Positions 24,550 through 34,021 of a stretch of DNA of 64,000 bases are shown piece after piece. The notes under the pieces were generated by a model, which had not been told where the DNA came from, searched no databases, and worked only from the letters and a program-made list of their open reading frames with translations. The stretch lies in assembly GCF_000012125.1 (NCBI RefSeq), contig NC_007429.1:868001-932000 (forward strand), written 5' to 3'. The stretch is from Chlamydia trachomatis A/HAR-13 (GTDB lineage Bacteria; Chlamydiota; Chlamydiia; Chlamydiales; Chlamydiaceae). How positions within the stretch are numbered: position 1 is the first letter of the stretch; each line of letters starts with the position of its first letter. A program made the position numbers and the translations under genes.

Positions 24550-25560
24550 ATGCTGCCCCTAACGTATGTTGTGAAAGCCTTTTCTATTGGCTTGTTTTTT
24601 AGCCTTTTTTTGATGAAACCTTTGATTTCTTGGTTAAAAAAACAAGGTTTTCAAGATCATATTCACAAAGATCACTGCGAAAAATTAGAAGAGTTACATA
24701 AAGACAAAGCATATATCCCTACAGCTGGAGGGATAGTTTTTGTTTTTGCATCTGTGTTGGCGGTTCTTTTATTGTTCCCCATACAGCTTTGGTCTACATG
24801 GTTTTGTATTGGAACTATTCTATTATGGGGAGCATTAGGATGGTGCGATGATCAGATTAAAAATCGGCGTAGAGTAGGGCATGGGTTGTCTGCTAAACAT
24901 AAGTTTCTTATACAGAATTGTTTGGCTGCAGGGGTGGTTCTTCCTATTATGTTCGCATATAAAGAAAGTTTTCTTAGTTTTCATCTTCCTTTTCTAGGAA
25001 TCGTTTCTTTGCCACATCATTGGTGGAGCTATCTACTCAGTTTTGCTATTGCAACATTGGCTATTGTTGGAACGAGCAATTCAGTCAATCTCACTGATGG
25101 ATTGGATGGACTTGCGGCAGGAGCTATGGTGATAGCCTGCTTAGGGATGCTTGTCGTTGCTTGTACTAATGGAGCTCCTTGGGCCTTCATTTGTTGTGTT
25201 CTTCTAGCTACCTTAGCTGGAAGTTGTCTTGGATTTTTACGTTACAACAAGTCTCCTGCCCGTGTCTTTATGGGAGATACAGGATCTTTGTTTTTAGGAG
25301 CCATGCTCGGTATGTGTGCTGTATTATTACGAGCAGAGTTTCTTCTCTTGTTTATGGGAGGGATTTTTGTTCTGGAATCACTATCTGTGATTGTACAAGT
25401 CGGAAGTTATAAATTAAGAAAGAAACGAGTCTTTCTTTGTGCCCCTTTACACCATCATTATGAGTATAAGGGGTTATCAGAAAAGGCTGTAGTGAGGAAT
25501 TTCTTAATTGTCGAGCTTATTTGTGTAGTAGTTGGGATCATTGCAGTATTTGTGGATTAG
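24550..25560 (+). CDS. mraY: Phospho-MurNAc-pentapeptide transferase (lipid I synthase)
   Basis: Membrane enzyme linking UDP-MurNAc-pentapeptide to undecaprenyl phosphate. The 336-residue protein has about ten hydrophobic segments and the catalytic motifs NLTDGLDGLA (about 178-187) and the cytoplasmic APLHHHYEYKG near the C-terminus. An internal GDTGSLFLG also fits the polyprenyl-phosphate transferase family. The murD ATG follows after 11 bp with a GGAGAG site. Corresponds to CT757. Confidence 0.95.
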   Translation: MLPLTYVVKAFSIGLFFSLFLMKPLISWLKKQGFQDHIHKDHCEKLEELHKDKAYIPTAGGIVFVFASVLAVLLLFPIQLWSTWFCIGTILLWGALGWCDDQIKNRRRVGHGLSAKHKFLIQNCLAAGVVLPIMFAYKESFLSFHLPFLGIVSLPHHWWSYLLSFAIATLAIVGTSNSVNLTDGLDGLAAGAMVIACLGMLVVACTNGAPWAFICCVLLATLAGSCLGFLRYNKSPARVFMGDTGSLFLGAMLGMCAVLLRAEFLLLFMGGIFVLESLSVIVQVGSYKLRKKRVFLCAPLHHHYEYKGLSEKAVVRNFLIVELICVVVGIIAVFVD

Positions 25561-25571
25561 AGGAGAGTTAG

Positions 25572-26822
25572 ATGGGATTGGAGCGTGTTGTCGTTATCGG
25601 CCTAGGTGTCTCTGGGAGGTCTATTGCGCATTTTCTAGCTCAAAAAGGTGTATGTGTATTGGGTGTAGACAAGTCGCTTCATGCACTTCAGAATTGCCCG
25701 TATATTCAGGAAAAATATTTGGAGAACGAAGAGTTCCCTTCACAGGTGGATTATGTTGTTCGTTCTCCAGGAGTATCCAAGGAGCATCCTTGGGTACAGG
25801 CTGCGATAGCCTCGCACATTCCTGTCATGGCAGATATTCAGTTAGCTTTTCAAACAGAAAAATTTACAGAAAGAGAGTCGTTAGCAATCACAGGGACTAC
25901 AGGTAAGACAACCACAATATTATTTTTAGAATACTTATTCAAACGGTCTGGGATTCCTGCTTTCGCTATGGGGAATGTAGGAATTCCTATTTTAGATGGT
26001 ATGCAGAATCCTGGAGTGCGGATTGTTGAAATCAGCTCTTTCCAGCTCGCTGATCAAGAAAAATCCTATCCTGTCTTATCTGGAGGAATGATTCTAAATA
26101 TCTCAGATAACCATTTAGATTATCATGGGAATTTCTCTGAGTATTTTCAAGCCAAGCAAAATCTTGCTTTATGTATGCGTAATCCCGATGACCTTTGGGT
26201 AGGAGATGAGCGTTTTTACGGCCACTTGTATTTAGAAGAAGTACAGAAGTATATGCGTTTATTAGATAAAGAAAGTGCATTAAAACCATTGTACTTGCAT
26301 GATAAGTACAACTACTGTTGTGCCTATCTGCTTGCTAAAACAGAATTCCCAATATCCGAAACTAGCTTTATAGAAGCTGTGGCTACTTTTAACAAGCCTC
26401 CTCACAGGATGGAATATTTGGGGCAAAAGCAAGGCATACATTATATCAATGATAGTAAGGCAACCACGGTGAGTGCTACAGAAACAGCTCTTTTAGGGGT
26501 TGGGAATCAGGCAATTGTGATTCTTGGAGGAAGAAATAAGGGATGCACGTTCTCTTCGCTTCTTCCCGCTTTGCGAAAAGCTGCGAAGAGTGTAGTCGCT
26601 ATGGGAGAGTGCGCTCAGGAGATCGCTCGAGATCTAGAAGAGTTCCCTGTAACCGTAGTGAAAAATTTATCTGAGGCTTTACTATGTGCTGAAGAGCAAG
26701 CAGTGCCTGGAGATGTGATTGTATTGTCTCCGGCTTGTGCTAGCTTTGATCAATTCCGTAGCTATGAAGAGCGAGGGGCAATGTTTAAGCAGTTGGTTGG
26801 GATGGAAGAGGTTCTTTTATGA
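25572..26822 (+). CDS. murD: UDP-MurNAc-L-Ala:D-Glu ligase
   Basis: Adds D-glutamate to UDP-MurNAc-L-Ala. The 416-residue protein has an N-terminal Rossmann-like domain (VVIGLGVSGRS, residues 7-17), the Mur-ligase P-loop GTTGKTTT (about 107-114), and INDSKATTVSAT in the C-terminal part, which is typical of MurD. Its TGA overlaps the ATG of the following LysM gene (ATGA), so the two are translationally linked. Corresponds to CT758. Confidence 0.95.
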   Translation: MGLERVVVIGLGVSGRSIAHFLAQKGVCVLGVDKSLHALQNCPYIQEKYLENEEFPSQVDYVVRSPGVSKEHPWVQAAIASHIPVMADIQLAFQTEKFTERESLAITGTTGKTTTILFLEYLFKRSGIPAFAMGNVGIPILDGMQNPGVRIVEISSFQLADQEKSYPVLSGGMILNISDNHLDYHGNFSEYFQAKQNLALCMRNPDDLWVGDERFYGHLYLEEVQKYMRLLDKESALKPLYLHDKYNYCCAYLLAKTEFPISETSFIEAVATFNKPPHRMEYLGQKQGIHYINDSKATTVSATETALLGVGNQAIVILGGRNKGCTFSSLLPALRKAAKSVVAMGECAQEIARDLEEFPVTVVKNLSEALLCAEEQAVPGDVIVLSPACASFDQFRSYEERGAMFKQLVGMEEVLL

Positions 26823-27556
26823 ATCGTAGAAACACGATGATTGTAGCAACTGCTGTGAATGCAGTGCTATTGGCAGTGCTGTTTATGACCGCGCGCCATT
26901 CAGAGCAAGAAATAGAGTATTCTCAGAAAATAGCTCCTATTAAAATCTTAGAGCCCGTTCCGGTTGTTGATAAGGCTCCAGAGAAGTTAGAGAAAAAGCC
27001 TGAGGTGATTGCGAAGCCTTCTCAGGTCGTTAGAAATCCTGTCGTTTCTAAAGCTGAACTTGCTGCGCAATTTGCAGACAAAAATCCTAAGACAGAGAAG
27101 GAATCTAGTGGGGGCTCTAAAGAGATTTCATCTACCCCTGTAGAATCGACGACTCCTGTCGCTCCAGAAATTTCTGTTGTGAACGCTAAGGTAGTAGAGA
27201 AAACTCCTGAAAAAGAGGAATTCTCTACTGTTATTGTTAAGAAAGGAGACTTTTTAGAACGTATAGCTAGATCCAATCACACTACAGTTTCTGCATTGAT
27301 GCAGTTGAATGACTTATCTTCGACACAGTTACAGATAGGACAAGTGTTACGAGTTCCTAAAACGAATAAGACAGAGAAGGATCTTCAAGTGAAGACTCCA
27401 AATCTGGAAGATTACTATGTAGTCAAGGAAGGAGATAGTCCTTGGGCCATTGCATTGAGTAATGGTATTCGTTTGGATGAGCTGTTGAAGTTAAATGGAT
27501 TAGATGAGCAGAAAGCTCGTAGATTACGTCCAGGGGATAGATTACGAATTCGATAA
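26819..27556 (+). CDS. nlpD: LysM-repeat envelope protein (NlpD-like, no peptidase domain)
   Basis: A 245-residue protein with a single N-terminal membrane anchor or uncleaved signal (about residues 6-23), a Pro/Lys/Glu/Ser-rich linker (about 45-130) and two LysM domains: VKKGDFLERIARSNHTTVSA (about 139) and VKEGDSPWAIALSNGIRLDE (about 202). LysM binds N-acetylglucosamine polymers, so it probably tethers the envelope to peptidoglycan at division sites. The M23 peptidase-like domain that defines NlpD is missing, so the name overstates the similarity. Lies between murD and ftsW. Corresponds to CT759. Confidence 0.88.
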   Translation: MNRRNTMIVATAVNAVLLAVLFMTARHSEQEIEYSQKIAPIKILEPVPVVDKAPEKLEKKPEVIAKPSQVVRNPVVSKAELAAQFADKNPKTEKESSGGSKEISSTPVESTTPVAPEISVVNAKVVEKTPEKEEFSTVIVKKGDFLERIARSNHTTVSALMQLNDLSSTQLQIGQVLRVPKTNKTEKDLQVKTPNLEDYYVVKEGDSPWAIALSNGIRLDELLKLNGLDEQKARRLRPGDRLRIR

Positions 27557-27571
27557 ATCTCTGGAATTATT

Positions 27572-28729
27572 ATGAAATGGTTCCTGATTTCCTGTTTATT
27601 AGGAATTTTTTCTCTCGGGCTGATCATGGTGTTTGATACCTCATCAGCAGAGGTTTTGGATCGAGCTTTGTCGTGTAGTACACACAAAGCTCTGATCCGG
27701 CAGATTACTTATCTTGGATTGGGACTTGGTATCGCTTCATTTGTGTACATCTTAGGATGGAAGGATTTCTTGAAAATGAGCCCTATGTTGCTGATTTTCT
27801 TGGGGATTACTCTTGTTTTGGTTCTTATTCCAGGTATTGGTGTTTGTAGAAATGGAGCTAAGCGTTGGCTAGGAGTGGGGCAGTTAACTTTACAGCCTTC
27901 TGAATTTGTTAAATATTTAGTTCCATGTGTTGCTATCGAATGTTTAACAACAAAACCTTCTATTCGTAGTAGTTTTAAACGATTCGTAGCTTTTGTTGCT
28001 CTGTTGTTTATCCCCATTATGTTGATAGCGATTGAACCTGACAATGGATCTGCGGCCGTGATCTCATTTTCCTTAATTCCAGTTTTTATCGTAACTGCAG
28101 TGCGATTACGCTATTGGCTGCTTCCTTTGCTATGTATTCTGTGTATTGGAGGTACATTTGCCTATCGGCTCCCTTATGTTCAGAATCGTTTGCAAGTTTA
28201 CCTACATCCTGAATTAGATATTAAAGGAAGAGGCCATCAACCTTACCAAGCTAAAATTGCAGCAGGCTCTGGAAGAGTGTTTGGTAAAGGTCCAGGAAAA
28301 GGATTACAAAAATTAACTTATCTTCCAGAAGCTCAGAATGATTACATTGCTGCTATTTACGCAGAAGAGTTTGGATTTATTGGGATGCTCCTATTGATTC
28401 TTCTCTACATGGGATTTATTTATAGCGGGTATGTCATTGCAATGCGAGCCTCCCTTTTATCTGGAGCGGCTCTTGCTATTTCAATCACTGTGATTATTGG
28501 GATGCAAGCTTTTATTAACTTGGGTGTTGTTTCTGGGTTATTGCCTAGCAAGGGAGTGAACCTTCCATTTTTTAGTCAGGGAGGCTCTTCTCTAATTGCT
28601 AATATGTGTGGCATGGGATTGCTATTAAGGATATGTGATGAAGAAAATCAACAAAATCGTATTGGCAGTGGGGGGAACAGGAGGGCACATTATCCCTGCT
28701 CTAGCAGCAAGAGAGACTTTTATTCATGA
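27572..28729 (+). CDS. ftsW: SEDS-family glycosyltransferase FtsW
   Basis: Polytopic SEDS protein that polymerises lipid II at the division site together with a class B PBP. The 385-residue sequence has about ten hydrophobic segments, the conserved GAKRWLGVGQLTLQPSEFVK stretch, LPEAQNDYIAA with the catalytic loop region, and FFSQGGSSL near the end. It could also be read as RodA, but its place in the mur cluster and QGGSS favour FtsW. The last 90 or so bases overlap the start of murG in another frame. Corresponds to CT760. Confidence 0.92.
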   Translation: MKWFLISCLLGIFSLGLIMVFDTSSAEVLDRALSCSTHKALIRQITYLGLGLGIASFVYILGWKDFLKMSPMLLIFLGITLVLVLIPGIGVCRNGAKRWLGVGQLTLQPSEFVKYLVPCVAIECLTTKPSIRSSFKRFVAFVALLFIPIMLIAIEPDNGSAAVISFSLIPVFIVTAVRLRYWLLPLLCILCIGGTFAYRLPYVQNRLQVYLHPELDIKGRGHQPYQAKIAAGSGRVFGKGPGKGLQKLTYLPEAQNDYIAAIYAEEFGFIGMLLLILLYMGFIYSGYVIAMRASLLSGAALAISITVIIGMQAFINLGVVSGLLPSKGVNLPFFSQGGSSLIANMCGMGLLLRICDEENQQNRIGSGGNRRAHYPCSSSKRDFYS

Positions 28730-29696
28730 AGACATAGAAGTCTTACTTTTAGGGAAAGGATTAGCTCATTTTTTAGGGGATGATTCAGAGGTCGCCTATT
28801 GTGATATCCCTTCAGGATCGCCTTTTTCTTTGCGTGTCAATCGGATGTTCTCTGGGGCTAAGCAGTTATATAAAGGTTATGTCGCAGCTCTACAAAAGAT
28901 CAGAGATTTTACTCCTGATTTAGCAATAGGATTTGGGAGTTACCATTCCTTACCTGCTATGCTTGCTTCTATAAGAAGTAGGATTCCTCTTTTTCTGCAT
29001 GAACAGAATATTGTTCCTGGGAAAGTGAATAAGTTATTTTCACGTTTTGCTAAAGGTGTAGGGATGTCTTTTGCAGCAGCAGGGGAACATTTCCATTGCC
29101 GAGCCGAAGAAGTCTTTCTCCCTATCAGGAAACTGTCTGAGCAGATCGTTTTCCCTGGAGCTTCTCCTGTCATTTGTGTGGTAGGAGGATCCCAAGGAGC
29201 AAAAATTTTAAATGATGTTGTTCCAAAAGCCTTGGCTCGTATTCGAGAAAGTTATTCGAATTTATATGTTCATCATATTGTAGGGCCTAAAGGAGACCTT
29301 CAAGCGGTTTCTCAAGTTTATCAAGATGCTGGTATCAATCATACAGTTACCGCATTTGATCACAATATGCTCGGCGTACTACAGGCAAGCGATTTAGTGA
29401 TTAGTAGATCTGGAGCAACGATGCTTAATGAGTTGCTTTGGGTTCAGGTGCCTGCCATTCTTATTCCTTATCCAGGTGCTTATGGACATCAAGAAGTGAA
29501 TGCAAAATTCTTCACGCATACTGTAGGTGGAGGGACTATGATTTTGCAGAAGTATTTAACAGAAGAAAGTTTGAGTAAGCAGGTTTTACTTGCTTTAGAT
29601 CCTGCAACCAGTGAAAATAGGCGCAAGGCTATGCTTTCCGCACAACAGAAGAAGTCTTTCAAATCACTGTATCAGTTTATTTGTGAATCTCTATAG
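28638..29696 (+). CDS. murG: Lipid II synthase MurG (GlcNAc transferase)
   Basis: Transfers GlcNAc from UDP-GlcNAc to lipid I, giving lipid II. The 352-residue GT-B glycosyltransferase shows the N-terminal [10 protein letters not shown] (about residues 12-21), the second-domain [10 protein letters not shown] and the late E-containing HQEVNAKF segment. A GTG at 28635 directly precedes the ATG at 28638; the ATG is the better choice. The start lies inside ftsW, an overlap of about 92 bp. Corresponds to CT761. Confidence 0.95.
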   Translation: MKKINKIVLAVGGTGGHIIPALAARETFIHEDIEVLLLGKGLAHFLGDDSEVAYCDIPSGSPFSLRVNRMFSGAKQLYKGYVAALQKIRDFTPDLAIGFGSYHSLPAMLASIRSRIPLFLHEQNIVPGKVNKLFSRFAKGVGMSFAAAGEHFHCRAEEVFLPIRKLSEQIVFPGASPVICVVGGSQGAKILNDVVPKALARIRESYSNLYVHHIVGPKGDLQAVSQVYQDAGINHTVTAFDHNMLGVLQASDLVISRSGATMLNELLWVQVPAILIPYPGAYGHQEVNAKFFTHTVGGGTMILQKYLTEESLSKQVLLALDPATSENRRKAMLSAQQKKSFKSLYQFICESL

Positions 29697-29700
29697 GCTC

Positions 29701-32112
29701 ATGATGAAAAGCTTGTTTTACCACTTTATTGGTATTGGTGGGATTGGAATGAGTGCTTTAGCACATGTTCTGCTCGATCGAGGATATAGCGTATCGGGAA
29801 GTGATCTTTCCGAGGGGAAAGTGGTAGAGAAGCTGAAGAATAAAGGAGCGGAATTCTTTTTAGGGAATCAAGAAGAACATATCCCTGAAGGCGCTGTAGT
29901 TGTATACAGTTCAAGTATTTCTAAAAAAAATCCTGAATTTTTATCAGCTAAAAGTAGAGGGAACCGCGTAGTTCATCGAGCCGAATTATTAGCCGAGCTT
30001 GCTCAAGATCAGATTTCTATTTTTGTTACAGGAAGTCATGGAAAGACAACAGTCTCTTCTTTAATTACAGCCATTTTGCAGGAAGCGAAGAAAAATCCGT
30101 CCTTTGCTATAGGAGGTTTGAATCAAGAAGGCATCAATGGTGGTTCGGGATCGGAATATTTTGTTGCTGAAGCAGATGAGAGCGATGGGTCTATTCGGTG
30201 TTATACTCCAGAGTTTTCTGTTATTACGAATATAGATGATGAGCATCTGTCTAATTTTGAAGGAGATCGAGAGCTTCTTCTGGCTTCTTTGAAAGACTTT
30301 GCACTCAAGACTCAGCAGATCTGTTGGTATAATGGAGATTGTCCTCGCTTGCGTTCATGCTTGCAAGGGCATACTTTTGGATTGGACTCTTCTTGTGATC
30401 TACATATTCTATCTTATTATCAAGAAGGATGGAGACTGTACTTTACAGCAAAGTATCAAGATGTAGTGTATGCAGATATAGAAGTGCAATTGGTCGGCAT
30501 GCATAACGTTTTGAATGCTGCAGCAGCTATGGGAATAGCTCTGTCATTGGGTATAGATGAAGGTGCTATAAGAAATGCTTTCAGAGGGTTTTCAGGAGTT
30601 CAAAGACGATTACAAAGAAAGAATTCTTCTGAGACCTTTCTCTTTTTAGAAGATTATGCACACCATCCTTCAGAGATTTCTTGTACATTACGTGCTGTTC
30701 GTACTGCTGTTGGACAGAGACGTATTTTAGCTATTTACCAGCCTCATCGTTTTTCTCGATTAAGAGAGTGTATAGACAGCTTCCCGTCAGCATTTAAAGA
30801 TGCTGATGAAGTCTTGTTAACAGAAGTGTACAGTGCAGGAGAGGAGGCGGAAGATATTTCGTATCAGAAGCTTGCTGAAGCTATTAGTCAAGAGTCGATA
30901 GTAAAGTGTACGCATATTCCGTTTCATGAGTTGCAGAGACATTTAGAGCAGTCCATCCGTGTACACGATGTGTGTGTATCTTTAGGTGCTGGTAATATTG
31001 TGAATTTGGGAGAAAAGTTAAGAGATTTTGAGCCTCAAAAACTGCACTTAGGAATTATTTGTGGAGGGAAATCATGCGAACACGAGATTTCCGTTCTATC
31101 TGCAAAAAATATAGCTAAACATCTTTCAAAATCCTTTTATGATGTGAGTTATTTTTTAATTACTCGAGAAGGATTATGGGAGAGCGTCTCTTCATTAGAG
31201 ACTGCTGAAGACTCAGGGAAATCCGTTTTTGATCCAGAAATAGCTCAGAGACTAGAAAAAGTAGACGTAGTGTTGCCGATACTACATGGTCCCTATGGTG
31301 AAGATGGAGCTATGCAAGGATTTCTAGAGACTATTGGCAAGCCTTATACAGGTCCTGCTATCGCTTTCTCTGCGATAGCAATGAATAAAGTGTTTACTAA
31401 GCGTTTTATGAGTGATTTAGGGATTCCTGTCGTTCCTTATCTCCCTTTAACATTAGCAGGATGGAAGCAAGAACAAGATAAGTGGTTAGCACATATTGTA
31501 GAGGCTTTTTCATTTCCTATGTTTGTGAAATCTTCGCATTTAGGATCTAGTATCGGCGTCTTCGAAGTTCATAATGTTATAGAATTACGAGATGCCATTA
31601 ATGAAGCTTTTATGCGAGATAACGACGTGTTTGTAGAAGAAAATCGCTTAGGTTGCAAAGAAATAGAAGTTTCTGTCTTAGGAGATGGATCTGGTGCGTT
31701 TGTCGTTGCTGGTCTGCATGAGCGTCGTGGGAGTGGAGGTTTTATAGACTATCAAGAGAAGTATGGGTTAAGTGGTAAGTCTAGTGCGCAGATCGTATTT
31801 GATACAGATCTCTCTAAAGAAATACAGGAACAAATACTAGAAGCTGCGGATAAAATTTACCGTTTATTGCTAGGGAAAGGGTCGTGTCGTATTGACTTTT
31901 TTGTAGATGAAGAAGGAAATTTCTGGTTATCTGAGATGAACCCCATTCCTGGAATGACAGAAACGAGCCCATTTCTTACATCTTTCATCCGTAAAGGGTG
32001 GAGTTATGAACAGATAGTCCATCAACTTGTTATTGATGGGCTGCAACGATTTAACCAACGCCAACGCTTGATATCGACGTCTTTTGTAGATCAAGCGTTC
32101 GCTATTCAGTAA
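29701..32112 (+). CDS. murC-ddl: Fused UDP-MurNAc:L-Ala ligase and D-Ala-D-Ala ligase
   Basis: One 803-residue polypeptide with two activities. The N-terminal MurC part (about 1-450) has the Rossmann [11 protein letters not shown] and the P-loop [10 protein letters not shown]. The C-terminal Ddl part (about 458-803) starts with [19 protein letters not shown] and contains an ATP-grasp domain ending in [12 protein letters not shown]. The fusion is characteristic of Chlamydia. The frame is open upstream to a TTG/ATG-like point at 29611, but the ATG at 29701 (or 29704), 4 bp after murG, fits MurC N-termini. Corresponds to CT762. Confidence 0.95.
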   Translation: MMKSLFYHFIGIGGIGMSALAHVLLDRGYSVSGSDLSEGKVVEKLKNKGAEFFLGNQEEHIPEGAVVVYSSSISKKNPEFLSAKSRGNRVVHRAELLAELAQDQISIFVTGSHGKTTVSSLITAILQEAKKNPSFAIGGLNQEGINGGSGSEYFVAEADESDGSIRCYTPEFSVITNIDDEHLSNFEGDRELLLASLKDFALKTQQICWYNGDCPRLRSCLQGHTFGLDSSCDLHILSYYQEGWRLYFTAKYQDVVYADIEVQLVGMHNVLNAAAAMGIALSLGIDEGAIRNAFRGFSGVQRRLQRKNSSETFLFLEDYAHHPSEISCTLRAVRTAVGQRRILAIYQPHRFSRLRECIDSFPSAFKDADEVLLTEVYSAGEEAEDISYQKLAEAISQESIVKCTHIPFHELQRHLEQSIRVHDVCVSLGAGNIVNLGEKLRDFEPQKLHLGIICGGKSCEHEISVLSAKNIAKHLSKSFYDVSYFLITREGLWESVSSLETAEDSGKSVFDPEIAQRLEKVDVVLPILHGPYGEDGAMQGFLETIGKPYTGPAIAFSAIAMNKVFTKRFMSDLGIPVVPYLPLTLAGWKQEQDKWLAHIVEAFSFPMFVKSSHLGSSIGVFEVHNVIELRDAINEAFMRDNDVFVEENRLGCKEIEVSVLGDGSGAFVVAGLHERRGSGGFIDYQEKYGLSGKSSAQIVFDTDLSKEIQEQILEAADKIYRLLLGKGSCRIDFFVDEEGNFWLSEMNPIPGMTETSPFLTSFIRKGWSYEQIVHQLVIDGLQRFNQRQRLISTSFVDQAFAIQ

Positions 32113-32148
32113 GCTCCAACAAGAGAGACTCTTTGTTGGGCAATCAAG

Positions 32149-32568
32149 CTAATCATGATGATGAGAGCAGCTACAACCTGGGCATACACCTGCAAGAGAT
32201 CGTACAATGACCGAAGGTTCTTCTTCGATGCTATTTTCAGCAAAAGAAGAATCTTCTTCGAAATCTTCGGCAGAAGCTGCAGAGATATAATCTAAAGACA
32301 AAACTTCTTCATCTGTGAGAGAGCCGTTTTCAGGTTGAGCAAGCTCAACAAGGATTTTTTTCTGCAATCTAGCGCCTACACGTTTTAGAATGGTTCTTAG
32401 CGCTTGTATGGTTTGTCCTTTTCTCCCGATGATCTTTCCAATATCTTCAGAAGCGGCATGGATCTCCAGCTTAAGGGTTGCGCTGGCTTTGTCCTCGGAT
32501 GACCGAATCTCAACGGCGTTGGGATCGGTAACTAAATTTTTAACGATGTACGCTGCAAAATCTTCCAT
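32149..32568 (-). CDS. KH-domain RNA-binding protein with Cys/His-rich tail
   Basis: A 139-residue protein (ATG at 32568; the frame extends three codons to a TTG). The first 75 residues match the KhpA/YlqC-type KH domain, with the RNA-binding GKIIGRKGQT loop at about residues 44-53. An acidic linker of about 40 residues follows, then a tail reading CPGCSCSHHHD. The tail is not part of typical KhpA and looks like a metal site. KhpA proteins bind small and messenger RNAs in other bacteria. The gene lies opposite to murC-ddl and upstream of nothing obvious. Corresponds to CT763. Confidence 0.85.
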   Translation of the reverse strand: MEDFAAYIVKNLVTDPNAVEIRSSEDKASATLKLEIHAASEDIGKIIGRKGQTIQALRTILKRVGARLQKKILVELAQPENGSLTDEEVLSLDYISAASAEDFEEDSSFAENSIEEEPSVIVRSLAGVCPGCSCSHHHD

Positions 32569-32725
32569 AAAATCCAATGTAAAATGAGAAATAAAAACCT
32601 TGATAAGAGTCTCTTGCCCAAGATTGTGGGAAGAATATATGAAATTCTAAAAAAGCGTCAATATTTTCGCTTATAGGCCACTATGGGCTAATTTATGGTG
32701 AAAAATTCTAGAGATAGAAACCTCT

Positions 32726-33532
32726 TCATTTACGTTTAAGTAAAAGATAGTCTTCGCAACGAAGGTCGCAAATGACAGCTTGTTGAGGAGAGAAGGCTCC
32801 TAGAGAGAGTGCTTGTTGATAGTGTTGGATTCCAGGAAGGAAAGAGTCTTTACGAAAACGTAAGAGTGTTCCAGAAGATAAGGATACCACAAATTCTCCC
32901 GGATAATGATCGATTTGAGATAAGTCAATGATGCTAGGAGGATCCATCTGTAGTTGATCTATTAGGCTCGTGACAATAGACAGTGTTTGATGTGGAATGC
33001 GTGTTTGGGAAAGAGCTTGTTGCGAAAAGAAGACTGTAGGTAGTTCTAAGGATTGAAAAAAGGGCAAAGCTGGGAAGGTTTGTCCTTCATAACCTATGAA
33101 TGTATGAGTTTGATTTCCTAAAAAAGCTAACGGAGTATGCAAAGCATAGGAAATAGCTAAGCCTTTATGATCAGGAACCTTCTCAATAGAAATAAAAGAA
33201 AAAACTCCTAATTCATTTAAAAAGTGCTCGGCAGACTTCGTGGAAAATGTCTGTAAAGCTGGAGGGGAATCAGCAGAAAGATGTAAGATATCCGAGAAAA
33301 AAGGCTCAGGAAGGCAAGGAGGCTCCGTACAGGTAAGAAACAATGTCTTAATAGGCGTTAGGGAGTGCTTGAAATTTAAAAAACTAGGCAGAGTCAGCCA
33401 TAAGCCGATGGGTAAAAAGACGAGAACGCTAACGAAGATACACAGGAAAGCGTAGGGAAGAGAATAATTCGGCCCTTTAGCAAAAAAAAGACGCCATATA
33501 TGTACTAAAAAAGAGGGGGAGCGGGGGGGCAA
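32726..33532 (-). CDS. ftsQ: FtsQ-like division protein with POTRA-type region
   Basis: A 268-residue bitopic protein: a short cytoplasmic N-terminus, one membrane segment (about residues 27-46), then a periplasmic domain. The segment from about 60 to 150 resembles FtsQ: a POTRA-like fold, a conserved valine/proline position (IEKVPDHKGLAI), TPLAFL in place of the usual E-x-x-P-x-A-x-W, and a GxxFP turn. FtsQ links FtsL/FtsB to the divisome. I recall CT764 being proposed as chlamydial FtsQ. The start is a TTG at 33532 with AGAGG 7 nt upstream; no in-frame ATG lies near. Codons 2-3 form part of a C7 tract. Confidence 0.75.
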   Translation of the reverse strand: MPPRSPSFLVHIWRLFFAKGPNYSLPYAFLCIFVSVLVFLPIGLWLTLPSFLNFKHSLTPIKTLFLTCTEPPCLPEPFFSDILHLSADSPPALQTFSTKSAEHFLNELGVFSFISIEKVPDHKGLAISYALHTPLAFLGNQTHTFIGYEGQTFPALPFFQSLELPTVFFSQQALSQTRIPHQTLSIVTSLIDQLQMDPPSIIDLSQIDHYPGEFVVSLSSGTLLRFRKDSFLPGIQHYQQALSLGAFSPQQAVICDLRCEDYLLLKRK

Positions 33533-33685
33533 AATAACCTCTAACGTGCATCTAGAAGAATCTAAAAAGAATTGCTTTTTTAAATAGAAAAAAAGTGAGA
33601 AACCCTTATTGGAAGATAAAAGGTAGAGACTTCTTCCGTCAAGAATTTCATCATTAGATTACAAGCTGAATTAGAAGGCGAGATT

Positions 33686-34018
33686 ATGGAATGGATAGCA
33701 AGAGAGTACAAAAATATTTTTATCGTCTCTTTAAAAGGGGATATGGATGCTGTGACGGTTCCTGCTTTAGAAGAGTTTCTAACAAAATCCATTGCAAAAG
33801 GACGTGTTAATGTTTTGTTAAATATGGAGAAAGTTTTTTATATGAGTAGTGCAGGTTTACGCACACTGCTCTCATTAGCAAAATTAACACAAAATCATAA
33901 TGGGAAGCTTTGTATCTGTTGTCTTAGAGATGAAGTTGCTGATATTATTCGTATCGCAGGATTGGATAAAGTAATCACCATCCGTAAAGCAGAACAAGAA
34001 TCTTTTAGCGATTTTTAA
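33686..34018 (+). CDS. rsbV: STAS-domain anti-sigma factor antagonist (RsbV-type)
   Basis: A 110-residue single STAS domain. In the partner-switching scheme an unphosphorylated antagonist binds an RsbW-type kinase and frees the sigma factor. The phosphorylatable serine sits in YMSSAGLRTLL (Ser54/Ser55). Chlamydiae carry two such proteins, and this position corresponds to RsbV2 (CT765). The kinase and phosphatase genes are not in this window. The ATG at 33686 follows AGAAGGCGAG. It is 3 bp upstream of miaA and probably shares its transcript. Confidence 0.92.
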   Translation: MEWIAREYKNIFIVSLKGDMDAVTVPALEEFLTKSIAKGRVNVLLNMEKVFYMSSAGLRTLLSLAKLTQNHNGKLCICCLRDEVADIIRIAGLDKVITIRKAEQESFSDF

Positions 34019-34021
34019 ACT

